Notes under the pieces: generated by a model
What the model saw: the letters and a program-made list of their open reading frames with translations, nothing else
Told to the model about the DNA's origin: nothing
The model's database searches: none
Position numbers and translations under genes: made by a program
Shown: positions 1 to 7,723 of the stretch, piece after piece
Position numbering within the stretch: the first letter of the stretch is position 1
Layout: every line of letters starts with the position of its first letter
Source: Saprospiraceae bacterium
GTDB lineage: Bacteria > Bacteroidota > Bacteroidia > Chitinophagales > Saprospiraceae
Direction of reading: 5' to 3'
Length of the DNA stretch: 10,349 nucleotides
NCBI GenBank assembly: GCA_027031145.1
Contig: JALVEG010000324.1
Coordinates: 1-10,349 of the forward strand

Positions 1-86
1 ACCGTGTCCTGAATTCCACATTGAGCTATTGCGGAAAAACCGGACATGACAAACAGGGATATAAGCAAATATACAAGTCGCTTCAT
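1..86 (-). CDS. Exported protein of unknown function, N-terminal fragment (runs off window start)
   Basis: Only the first 28 codons are visible, starting at the ATG complementary to 84-86. The peptide begins MKRLVYLLISLFVMSG, a basic start followed by a hydrophobic core, and continues FSAIAQCGIQDT. This is a typical Sec signal peptide, with probable cleavage after Ala-Gln as is common in Bacteroidota. Cysteine after the cleavage site is not in a proper lipobox (the residues before it are I-A-Q), so a secreted or periplasmic protein is more likely than a lipoprotein. It lies 54 bases downstream of purC on the same strand, and no clear terminator was seen between them, so cotranscription is possible. 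The mature domain is outside the window, so no function can be given. A large T9SS-secreted protein would be compatible with this start but is only a guess. Confidence 0.7.
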   Translation of the reverse strand, partial: MKRLVYLLISLFVMSGFSAIAQCGIQDT

Positions 87-140
87 AATTTCACTATACA
101 CAGATAAAGACTGCTTAAACAACGATAACGCTGCATGGTT

Positions 141-1082
141 CTAAAAAGAATTTAAATATTTATTGATATTTTCTTTTATCCTTTGATTGATATCAGGTGC
201 AAAAGCCCTGTAAAACTTTTTACCTGTCATCCTCTCATAAAGCTCGATATACCTTTCACTTACGAGCTCTACAAATTCCCGGGGCAAATGAGGTAATTTC
301 TGACCTTCCAATCCCTGAAATCCATTTTCAATAAGCCACTCTCTGACAAACTCTTTAGAAAGTTGTACCGGTTTTTCACCATTTTTAAGTTTTTCTTCAA
401 AACCTTCAGCGTAAAAATACCTTGAACTATCAGGAGTATGAACCTCATCAATTAAAATAATCTCATCATTGAAAAACCCAAACTCATACTTAGTATCTAC
501 CAGAATCAAACCTCTTTCTTCGGCCATTTTCGAACCGATTTCAAAAAGTTTGTATGTATAATCCTCCAATACGGCATACTGTTCAGGAGTTACTATCTTT
601 TTTTCGAGAATTTCCTCTTTGGAAATATCTTCATCATGCCCTTCATCAGCTTTAAATGCCGGAGTGATTATCGGTTTGGGAAACTTTTGATTTTCAATCA
701 TATTATCAGGCATTCTAACTCCACAAAGCATTCTTTCCCCTGAATTATATGTTCTCCAGGCATGTCCGACAAGATATCCTCTGATAACCATTTCCAAACG
801 GATAGGATTACATTTTTTTCCGGCACTTACATTGGGGTCAGGAATTGCTTCCAGCCAATTGGGAACAGCATCTGATGTTGCCTCAAGAAAATGCGCTGAC
901 AATTGATTCAGCACCTGCCCTTTATAAGGTATTGCTTCATACAGAACATGATCAAATGCTGAAATCCTGTCTGTTGCTATCATTATTAATTTATCATTAA
1001 CAACATATACATCTCTTACTTTGCCTTTGTACACACTCTCCTGTCCTGTGAAATTAAAATTTGTTTCTTTAATGCTTTCCAT
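141..1082 (-). CDS. purC: Phosphoribosylaminoimidazole-succinocarboxamide synthase (SAICAR synthetase)
   Basis: This cytoplasmic ligase of de novo purine synthesis joins CAIR and L-aspartate with ATP to give SAICAR. The 313-residue protein carries the family landmarks in order: GKVRDVY (about residues 20-26, nucleotide-binding strand region), DRISAFD (38-44), LEMVIRGY (96-103, signature 1), LILVDTKYEFG (192-202, signature 2) and DEVHTPDSSR (212-221, substrate loop). The length fits the longer ~300-residue subtype, with the extra C-terminal segment ending in the APDINQRI region, rather than the ~237-residue E. coli type. The ATG at 1082 gives the expected N-terminus just ahead of the first conserved motif. 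The gene starts 10 bases after the cdaA stop, so the two are very probably cotranscribed. No purine riboswitch is visible, and the sequence shows no damage to the active-site motifs. Confidence 0.97.
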   Translation of the reverse strand: MESIKETNFNFTGQESVYKGKVRDVYVVNDKLIMIATDRISAFDHVLYEAIPYKGQVLNQLSAHFLEATSDAVPNWLEAIPDPNVSAGKKCNPIRLEMVIRGYLVGHAWRTYNSGERMLCGVRMPDNMIENQKFPKPIITPAFKADEGHDEDISKEEILEKKIVTPEQYAVLEDYTYKLFEIGSKMAEERGLILVDTKYEFGFFNDEIILIDEVHTPDSSRYFYAEGFEEKLKNGEKPVQLSKEFVREWLIENGFQGLEGQKLPHLPREFVELVSERYIELYERMTGKKFYRAFAPDINQRIKENINKYLNSF

Positions 1083-1092
1083 AAAAAAATGT

Positions 1093-1896
1093 TTATTTAT
1101 TAATATTAAATATTTTCAATAATTTACTAAATATCTGATCTTCATTTAAGTCCGTTTCCAAAACACCCCCGAAAGCATAAGAAACTTTTCCCGTTTCTTC
1201 CGAGACAATAATAGCTGCCCCCTCTCCTATTTCGGTTGCCCCGATAGCAGCCCTGTGCCTTGTGCCGTATTTCTTTGGAATATTGGGATTGGAAGAAACC
1301 GGTAAAATAGTTCCGGCTGTATATATCTTTTCATCGATAATGATTACCGCACCATCATGTAAAGGAGTATGTTTATTAAAAATGCTTTCCAGGAGTTCCT
1401 CACTAATTTCTCCATTAATAACCGTGCCGTTTTTATCAGTAAGGACAGGGTCATTATAAGAAGTAAAAATCATCAAAGCCCCTGTCTTGGATTTAGCCAT
1501 ATCAAATATAGCTCTTTTTATTTCATTTATTTTATCTGAATTCAGTGTTTGAATATTAAGATTTTTATTAAAATACTTTTTTAGAAAAGTAAATCTGCCC
1601 TTAAGAGTGGAATTCCCTAAGTACAATAAAAACTTCCTTACTTCCGGTTGAAAAATAATGATCAGGATAATAACCCCGAAAGCAACAAACTTACCTAAAA
1701 GCAATACGAGCAATCTCATTTGGAGCAAATTCACTATCCACCATATAACATACAGAAGTAATACTCCTATAATAATATTGAAAGCTATAGTTCCTTTCAG
1801 CAATTTATAAATTAAATAAAGGAAATAAGCAACAATTAATATATCAAGAATATCAAGAATTCTAATATTTATAAATCCAATATCAAATAAAAACAT
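1093..1896 (-). CDS. cdaA: Membrane-bound diadenylate cyclase CdaA (c-di-AMP synthase)
   Basis: The enzyme condenses two ATP into cyclic di-AMP, a second messenger that in other bacteria controls potassium and osmolyte balance and wall homeostasis. From the ATG at 1896 the protein has 267 residues, close to the ~270 of known CdaA proteins. It has three hydrophobic segments (about 15-33, 38-58, 62-82), a linker, then the DAC (DisA_N) domain from about 95 to 250. Both catalytic signatures are intact: Asp-Gly-Ala at 181-183 (in LHDGAV) and Arg-His-Arg at 213-215 (in GTRHRAAIG). A TTG two codons upstream (1902) would add Met-Gln. The ATG is preferred because it gives the usual MFLFD-like N-terminus. 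In Firmicutes cdaA is followed by cdaR and glmM; here it is followed by purC, and no cdaR-like gene is in view. This is a full-length, apparently functional gene. Confidence 0.95.
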   Translation of the reverse strand: MFLFDIGFINIRILDILDILIVAYFLYLIYKLLKGTIAFNIIIGVLLLYVIWWIVNLLQMRLLVLLLGKFVAFGVIILIIIFQPEVRKFLLYLGNSTLKGRFTFLKKYFNKNLNIQTLNSDKINEIKRAIFDMAKSKTGALMIFTSYNDPVLTDKNGTVINGEISEELLESIFNKHTPLHDGAVIIIDEKIYTAGTILPVSSNPNIPKKYGTRHRAAIGATEIGEGAAIIVSEETGKVSYAFGGVLETDLNEDQIFSKLLKIFNINK

Positions 1897-1902
1897 TTGC
1901 AA

Positions 1903-2222
1903 TTTTTATTAATTCCAACTTCAAATTTAGCTTATTAATTTATTAATAACGAAAAACAATATTAAAAATATCTAAAAGGTAGAAATAAAACAATATTTCT
2001 TAAACATTTTTGTTAAAATAAAGTAATATTCATTAAAAAGTATCTACAGTGGTAGAATCATTTTAATTGAAAAAATTCACTTTTTTCGCCATATTTATGC
2101 TTTCTTTTAACGTAGTGCTGTTGTGCTTTCAAAACATAAGCTTCATCTGGCAAAAAATAAATTTTTTCATTTCAAAAGCATCTTACCTGAATAGATACCA
2201 TAAAAAATAAAAACCAATTGAC
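1903..2222. other. Divergent intergenic region between cdaA and the M16 protease gene
   Basis: This is 320 bases of strongly AT-rich DNA between two divergent genes, so it must hold promoters in both directions. Apart from the -7 candidate for cdaA, no convincing plus-strand TTTG/TAnnTTTG pair was found for the protease gene. The bases before its ATG are A-rich with no Shine-Dalgarno sequence, as is usual for this phylum. A perfect 7-base-pair hairpin with nearly all A:T pairs sits at 2069-2087 (loop TTCAC), which is weak and of unknown meaning. No ORF with coding character, tRNA-like fold or known riboswitch was recognised. Confidence 0.5.
1922..1929 (-). promoter_or_regulatory. Possible Bacteroidota -7 promoter element for cdaA-purC
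   Basis: Read on the minus strand this is TAAATTTG, an exact match to the TAnnTTTG -7 consensus used by the Bacteroidota primary sigma factor. It ends 26 bases before the cdaA ATG at 1896, a sensible distance for a short leader. The upstream -33 TTTG/TTG partner is poor: the nearest minus-strand TTG lies at 1957-1959, 27 bases away, longer than the usual spacing of about 20. In such AT-rich DNA an octamer match can occur by chance, so this is only a candidate. Confidence 0.35.
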
Positions 2223-5153
2223 ATGAAATTAAGACCTGTTTTTCCAATGCTAATTACTATAATGATCTTTTTATTAATAGCATGTACTCCAAAAGTTCAA
2301 ACGGTAACAAAAAGCAAACCGGATGTAATTCCACAAGAAAATTCCGTATCAATTATCAATGCAGAAAGAACCAGCGCAAATCCTAAAGAAGAGTTGAATA
2401 CAAAATTTTTAAACAAAAAAATACCTGTGGATCCTTCTTTCAGAAGAGGTATTCTGGACAATGGTATGCATTATTTCATCAAAAAAAACAGTAAACCCGA
2501 AAACAGAGTAGAATTGAGATTGGCTGTAAAAGCAGGATCTATTCTTGAAGACGATGACCAAAAAGGTTTAGCTCACTTTATTGAGCACATGCAATTTAAC
2601 GGTAGTGAACATTTCAGTAAAAATGAATTAATAAATTATCTGGAAAAAGTCGGAACTCAATTTGGTCCCGACTTAAATGCCTATACAGGATTTGACGAAA
2701 CGGTATATATGCTACAGGTAAGAACTGATGCAGAAAATCAGCTTGATACCGGTTTATTAGTAATCTATGACTGGGCAGGAAAAGCCAGTTTTGATCCTGA
2801 AGAGATAGATAAAGAAAGAGGGGTTGTGATTTCTGAATGGAGAACCGGACTGAGTCCTGATCAGAGGATGCGAAACAAATATCTGCCTGTGATGTTAAAA
2901 GGTTCGAGATATGCCGAAAGACTTCCAATCGGAGATCCTGATATTGTAAAAAATGCTGATTATGAAACTATAAAAAGATTTTATTTTGACTGGTACAGAC
3001 CGGATCTTATGGCTGTAATAGTAGTCGGAGATGTAGATGTTGACAAAATGGAAAACAAAATTAAATCCATGTTTTCAAATTTTAAAAATCCGGCAAATGA
3101 ACGAAAAAGAACAGAATATTCCGTTCCTCCTCAAAAAGGGACTGAAGTGGTAGTTGTATCTGACAAAGAAGCGCCTTTCACAACTGTGCAAATGATGAAT
3201 AAATTACCACATATTGAAACAAAAACCAAAGCGGATCTATTGGGAAGTATTGAAAGGCGATTATTCAACATGATGTTCAATGCCCGTCTTGATGAAATAC
3301 GAAATTCTCCAAATCCGCCATTCACTTTTTCATATACCGGATATAGCAGCAATATCGGTGATATTGATTCTTATGTATCATTCGCTATGGTTCCGGAAGG
3401 AAAAGCAATTGACGCAATTAAAACTTTCACTAAAGAAAACATGAAAGTGCTAAAATTCGGTTTTACCAAATCAGAATTCGACAGACAAAAGAAAAATTTA
3501 CTTAAAAATGCCGAAAGAGCATTTAAAGAAAAAGATAAAACAGACTCCAGAAATTATGCTTCAAGTGCCATCTATTATTTCCTTAATAACAATCCTTTAC
3601 TTAGTGAGGAACAGTATTATAATTTTGTGAAATTGCATTTGAATAACATTAAATTAGCTGATGTAAATAGTTTAGCTAAAAAATGGATCACAGATGACAA
3701 CAGGGTAATAATAGTTACCAGTCCTGACAAGGAAAATGCAAAACTACCGGCTAAAGAAGACATATTAAATGCGATTAAAAATACAAAAGCTGAAAATATT
3801 GAAGCTTATGTTGATAATGTCTCCAAAAAACCATTATTTGACAAGAAATTATCTCCTGTTTCCATAGTTGACTCAAAAACCTTTGATGATTATGGAATCA
3901 AAAAGATAGTCTTAGCAAACGGTATAGAGGTTTATCTTAAAAAAACAGATTTCAAAAATAATGAAGTTAGTTTTACCGCATATAGTCCGGGAGGAACATC
4001 ACTTTATGATGATCAGGATTACAATGATGCCAAATGGGCTTCAAGGGTAATAAATCAGACGGGAATTGCTGATTTTAGCAATACTCAATTAGATAAATTA
4101 TTGACAGGTAAAAAGGTTTCCGTTCAACCGGGTATATCATCTCTTTATGAAAACATCAGGGGGAATGCTTCTATTGATGATATGGAAACAATGTTTCAAT
4201 TGATAAATTTATATTTTACTGCACCTCGAAAAGATTTAAATGCTTTTAAATCATTTGTTGCAAGAAATGCGGGACTTTACGCTAATTTATTGAAAAATCC
4301 TCAATACTATTTCATCAATGAAAGTAACAAAATTAAATTCAATAACAATCCGAGGTCTGGAGGATTTCCATCTGCAAAAGAAATTAACAGCCTTGATCTT
4401 GATAAACTTTTCAAAATATACAAAGAAAGATTTAGTGATGCGGGAGATTTTAAATTCTTTTTTGTCGGTAACTTCGATGAAAACAAAATTACAGAATTAG
4501 TTCAAAAATATCTTGGAAACCTGCCTTCCACAGGAAGAAAGGAAAAAGGAATAGACCGCAATGCTGATTTGCAAAACGGAAAAATAAACAAAACATTATA
4601 TTATGGAGAAGCGCCAAAAACTTATGTTGATATTACATTTCACGGTGATTTTGACTGGAATAAAGACAACGAATATGTTTTAATATCCATGGTAGATATT
4701 TTGAAGATTAAATTAAGAGAATCTCTACGTGAAGACAAAGGTGGCGTATATGGTGTCAGAGTATATGGTTTTGCATCAAATGAGCCAAAAGAGGATTATG
4801 TTGTAAACATTTCATTTAACAGTGATCCCGACAACACTCAAAACCTTATAGATGCAGCATTTGAAGTAATTGACAAATTACAAAAAGAAGGACCTGATGA
4901 TGAAGTTATGACAAAAGTTACAGAAACTCAAAGACAATCCAAAATTAAAAATCTTAAAGAAAACAGGTATTGGCTTAATAAAATGCGTTCCATTGTTCAA
5001 GACAATTTAGATTTTTCTGAAATCAAACTGGAAACTCTTGAAAAAAGAATTTCCAAACTGACAAAAGAGGATATTAAACAAGCTGCAATAAAATATTTGG
5101 ATAAAGATAACATGATTCAAATTGAGATGTATCCTGAAAATTATAAAAAATAG
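2223..5153 (+). CDS. M16 family zinc metallopeptidase (pitrilysin/insulinase-like), lipoprotein
   Basis: This is a 976-residue two-half M16 protease, predicted to cut small or unfolded peptides in the cell envelope. Residues 1-20 form a lipoprotein signal ending in the lipobox Leu-Ile-Ala-Cys, with Cys21 as the lipidated residue. The residues after Cys21 (Thr-Pro-Lys-Val) lack the acidic surface-export signal known from Bacteroides and Capnocytophaga lipoproteins, so a periplasm-facing anchor is the better inference. The first catalytic half (about 75-220) contains the inverted zinc motif His118-Phe-Ile-Glu121-His122, and Glu198 in KERGVV is the expected distal zinc ligand. M16_C-type domains follow at about 245-430. 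The second half (about 560-930) has no HxxEH, as expected for the inactive half, but keeps Arg836 and Tyr843, spaced seven apart like Arg824 and Tyr831 of human insulin-degrading enzyme. Full length and intact. It is followed by its own terminator, so it is probably monocistronic. The substrate is unknown. Confidence 0.93.
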   Translation: MKLRPVFPMLITIMIFLLIACTPKVQTVTKSKPDVIPQENSVSIINAERTSANPKEELNTKFLNKKIPVDPSFRRGILDNGMHYFIKKNSKPENRVELRLAVKAGSILEDDDQKGLAHFIEHMQFNGSEHFSKNELINYLEKVGTQFGPDLNAYTGFDETVYMLQVRTDAENQLDTGLLVIYDWAGKASFDPEEIDKERGVVISEWRTGLSPDQRMRNKYLPVMLKGSRYAERLPIGDPDIVKNADYETIKRFYFDWYRPDLMAVIVVGDVDVDKMENKIKSMFSNFKNPANERKRTEYSVPPQKGTEVVVVSDKEAPFTTVQMMNKLPHIETKTKADLLGSIERRLFNMMFNARLDEIRNSPNPPFTFSYTGYSSNIGDIDSYVSFAMVPEGKAIDAIKTFTKENMKVLKFGFTKSEFDRQKKNLLKNAERAFKEKDKTDSRNYASSAIYYFLNNNPLLSEEQYYNFVKLHLNNIKLADVNSLAKKWITDDNRVIIVTSPDKENAKLPAKEDILNAIKNTKAENIEAYVDNVSKKPLFDKKLSPVSIVDSKTFDDYGIKKIVLANGIEVYLKKTDFKNNEVSFTAYSPGGTSLYDDQDYNDAKWASRVINQTGIADFSNTQLDKLLTGKKVSVQPGISSLYENIRGNASIDDMETMFQLINLYFTAPRKDLNAFKSFVARNAGLYANLLKNPQYYFINESNKIKFNNNPRSGGFPSAKEINSLDLDKLFKIYKERFSDAGDFKFFFVGNFDENKITELVQKYLGNLPSTGRKEKGIDRNADLQNGKINKTLYYGEAPKTYVDITFHGDFDWNKDNEYVLISMVDILKIKLRESLREDKGGVYGVRVYGFASNEPKEDYVVNISFNSDPDNTQNLIDAAFEVIDKLQKEGPDDEVMTKVTETQRQSKIKNLKENRYWLNKMRSIVQDNLDFSEIKLETLEKRISKLTKEDIKQAAIKYLDKDNMIQIEMYPENYKK

Positions 5154-5173
5154 TTTATCAGAAAATACTGTGC

Positions 5174-5212
5174 AAAAGAGGTGCCATTGTTATGACATCT
5201 CTTTTTATTTTA
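5174..5212 (+). terminator. Intrinsic terminator after the M16 protease gene
   Basis: The arms AAAAGAGGTG (5174-5183) and CATCTCTTTT (5196-5205) pair over ten positions with one G:U. An inner CAT/ATG pairing follows after a C/A mismatch and closes a TGTT loop. The stem runs straight into a T-rich tail. It begins 20 bases after the stop codon at 5153. This separates the protease gene from porZ, which starts 148 bases further on. Confidence 0.8.
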
Positions 5213-5359
5213 TATATAAACAGAATTCAATTCAAACGGGAAAATTATCTCAAGGTACATTTTCCATTTTCAAAGCAATAATTTTATAATATTTTTTGTT
5301 TTAACGTATGTTATTGTCAAAGTATCTAATTTTATTCTTATCAATATAAATAGTTATTA

Positions 5360-7654
5360 ATGAAGAAACTGCTTTTATTTATTTCATTTTTATATATTTT
5401 AAATATTAATGCTCAAAGTCACTTGAAATTTGGTGAATGGAAATCATATCTGCCATATAAAAATACAACAAAAATCTCAGAAACTAAAAACAAAATATTT
5501 TGCTCTACATATATATCTTTGTTTTCAATAGACAAAGAGGATTTTTCAATAACATTATATGATAAAACAAATTATCTCAACGATGTTGATATAGCAGATC
5601 ATTGCTATGATCCTTACAACAACCAACTGATAATAGTTTACAGCAATGGAAATATTGATATTGTTACAGACGATGCGACTTACAATATTCCTGATATAAA
5701 AGATAATTTGTCGATACTCGGACATAAAAAAATAAATGATTTAATCGTTCCTGAGAAAAAATATGCATATATGGCTTATGATTTTGGAGTAAGCCAGTTT
5801 GATTTGGAAACATTTGAATTCGGATTTACTTGTTTTACTGATTTCAATGTTAATTCCATTATGCAAATAGGAAATATCTTATACATGGGAAGTGATGCTG
5901 GAATATTTAAATATGATTTTCACTCAGAAGGGAATCCTGCTGATATTTTGCAATGGGAAAAAATATCTGGCGATACGTGTTCCAATCTGGTTGAATATAA
6001 AAACAATTTATATTGCAGATCCGGTAAAAAAATATTAAAATATAAAAGTGCATTTGATTTTGATACGGTTTATATTAATGAAAATGATTATCAGATAAAA
6101 TTTCTAAACTCATCAGATAATTATTTAATTATTGGAAAAACAAATGCAAATATCAATAAAAGTATTGTTGATTTTATTGATAGTACAGGAAAAATTTTAA
6201 GTAAGGAAAACTGCCTTGCGTATGTAAGCGATGTTATTATTGATGAAACAGGAAGAGTATGGTATTCTGATTTATGGTCAAATTTAATATGGTCGCAAAA
6301 TATAGAATCCGACTGCAATACTATCTTTATAGACGGTCCTGAATCAAATGAATGTGCAGACATTGAAACACAAGACAATAAAATTTTTATAGCATCCGGA
6401 GGGGCAAATAAAATCAATTATACTTATGCAGATACACGAAGTGGTTTTTTTATTTATGACGGTGATAAATGGAACAACTATCACGAATATACTCTTCCTG
6501 TAATATCTGAAAATAACCTTAGTAATTTTCTGACAATAGAACCTGCATCTGATGGAAAAACGGTATTTGCAGGTACTTTTTGGGGTGGTTTGGTTGAATT
6601 GAATACTGAAGATAATTCGACTAAACTCTGGGATAATACCAATTCTGCTTTAGGAGTCGCTCAGGGTGATTTTTTAAGAACCAGAATTGCCGATATGCAA
6701 TTTGATGATAACAACAATTTATGGATTACAAATTTCCTCTCCCTAAAACCTCTTGTCGTATATACAAACGATGGTAACTGGTTCTCTTTTGAACTCCTAA
6801 ACGGAACAAATCAAATAGCTGAAATGACAATTGACAACAATGATTTTAAATGGCTGAAAGTTGTAAATAACGGCATATTGGTTTATGATAATAATGGTAC
6901 TATCAATGACTATACAGATGACAGACAGATTTCCATTACAAAATCGAATACAGAAAATATGATTTCCAATAATGTTACCGCACTAAAAACAGATCTGGAT
7001 GGTAATGTATGGGTTGGAACAGACCAGGGTCCCATTGTATTTGAATGCACGAGTGGTATTTTCGATAGCAACTGTACTCCGACAAGAAAAAAAACCGTAT
7101 TGGAGGGTATTCCTGCTTATGTTCTGGATAAAGTTAATATTACAAGTATTGAAGTAGACGGGGCAAACAGAAAATGGATAGGAAGCACAAGCGGATTGTA
7201 TATACTTTCTGCCAGCGGGGAAGACGAGTTAATGCACTTTACGATAGACAACAGTCCATTATTCGATAATATTATTACATCTTTGGCTTATAATGGTAAT
7301 ACGGGAGAGATGATAATCGGAACAATAAAGGGTGTTTTAAGTTATAAAACCCAAACAACTGAAGGTAAAACAAGAAACAGTACTGCTGCTTATGCTTTTC
7401 CCAATCCTGTACCACCTGATTATTACGGTCCTGTTGCCATAAAAGGACTGGCTCGTGATGCAAATGTAAAAATAACAGATATAACAGGAAATTTGGTTTA
7501 TGAAACAAAAGCACTTGGAGGACAGGCAATATGGGATGGCAATGATCTTCATGGCAACAGAGCTGGATCCGGAGTTTATATTATTTACAGTACAGGAACA
7601 TCCAGTTTTGACGAACCTGAAGCAATTGCATTGAAGGTCTTTTTCATCAAATAG
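5360..7654 (+). CDS. porZ: T9SS surface protein PorZ (two-component-regulator-type beta-propeller with C-terminal domain)
   Basis: PorZ is a cell-surface part of the type IX secretion attachment complex. In Porphyromonas gingivalis it partners the PorU sortase and supplies anionic LPS for attachment to cargo proteins. The 764-residue length is close to the ~776 of the P. gingivalis protein. Residues 1-19 are a signal peptide ending in Ala-Gln. The mature protein opens with a GEWKSYLPY segment, typical of the family. Much of the body consists of beta-propeller repeats with the Reg_prop pattern, clearest at NNNLWIT (about 451), DLDGNVWVGTDQG (about 545) and ANRKWIGSTSGLYIL (about 600). The C-terminal domain from about 676 (YAFPNPV, then VKITDITGNLVYET, ATWDG-like AIWDGND and SGVYIIY) is a T9SS-type sorting domain, which in PorZ is known to stay attached. 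No porU or other T9SS gene lies in the window. The start ATG gives a normal signal peptide. Confidence 0.88.
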   Translation: MKKLLLFISFLYILNINAQSHLKFGEWKSYLPYKNTTKISETKNKIFCSTYISLFSIDKEDFSITLYDKTNYLNDVDIADHCYDPYNNQLIIVYSNGNIDIVTDDATYNIPDIKDNLSILGHKKINDLIVPEKKYAYMAYDFGVSQFDLETFEFGFTCFTDFNVNSIMQIGNILYMGSDAGIFKYDFHSEGNPADILQWEKISGDTCSNLVEYKNNLYCRSGKKILKYKSAFDFDTVYINENDYQIKFLNSSDNYLIIGKTNANINKSIVDFIDSTGKILSKENCLAYVSDVIIDETGRVWYSDLWSNLIWSQNIESDCNTIFIDGPESNECADIETQDNKIFIASGGANKINYTYADTRSGFFIYDGDKWNNYHEYTLPVISENNLSNFLTIEPASDGKTVFAGTFWGGLVELNTEDNSTKLWDNTNSALGVAQGDFLRTRIADMQFDDNNNLWITNFLSLKPLVVYTNDGNWFSFELLNGTNQIAEMTIDNNDFKWLKVVNNGILVYDNNGTINDYTDDRQISITKSNTENMISNNVTALKTDLDGNVWVGTDQGPIVFECTSGIFDSNCTPTRKKTVLEGIPAYVLDKVNITSIEVDGANRKWIGSTSGLYILSASGEDELMHFTIDNSPLFDNIITSLAYNGNTGEMIIGTIKGVLSYKTQTTEGKTRNSTAAYAFPNPVPPDYYGPVAIKGLARDANVKITDITGNLVYETKALGGQAIWDGNDLHGNRAGSGVYIIYSTGTSSFDEPEAIALKVFFIK

Positions 7655-7704
7655 GATCTTCTTGCTTAGACGGGCTAATACGCAAAGAAAGAAATAAATG
7701 AATA

Positions 7705-7723
7705 TTTAGCGCATAGCACTAAA
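7705..7723 (-). terminator. Possible weak terminator at the end of the capsule-type operon
   Basis: An imperfect inverted repeat overlaps the stop codon of the Wzi-like gene: TTTAG (7705-7709) pairs with CTAAA (7719-7723), followed by one C/A mismatch and a two-base GC/GC pairing around an ATA loop. On the minus strand it is followed by a T-rich stretch (complement of about 7690-7704). The stem is short, so termination here is uncertain. No comparable hairpin was found for porZ arriving from the other side. Confidence 0.3.

Noticed and set aside
2069..2087. Perfect hairpin GAAAAAA/TTTTTTC as a terminator or operator.
   Set aside because: It has only one G:C pair, no T-tail beyond the stem, and lies far upstream of the gene it could serve. 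A-runs and T-runs pair by chance in this composition.
2041..2090. Stretch with a GTGGTAGAATCA segment reminiscent of a tRNA D-arm.
   Set aside because: No acceptor stem, anticodon arm or T-loop (GTTCRA) can be built around it; chance resemblance in AT-rich DNA.
2614..2928. Minus-strand open frame of 104 codons opposite the M16 protease gene.
   Set aside because: It is antisense to conserved active-site-domain codons and shows no family motif; a shadow frame.
5291..5334. Possible -33/-7 promoter pair upstream of porZ (TTTG near 5295 and TAATTTTA near 5327).
   Set aside because: The spacing of 28 bases is too long and the -7 match is imperfect, so it cannot be told from background.
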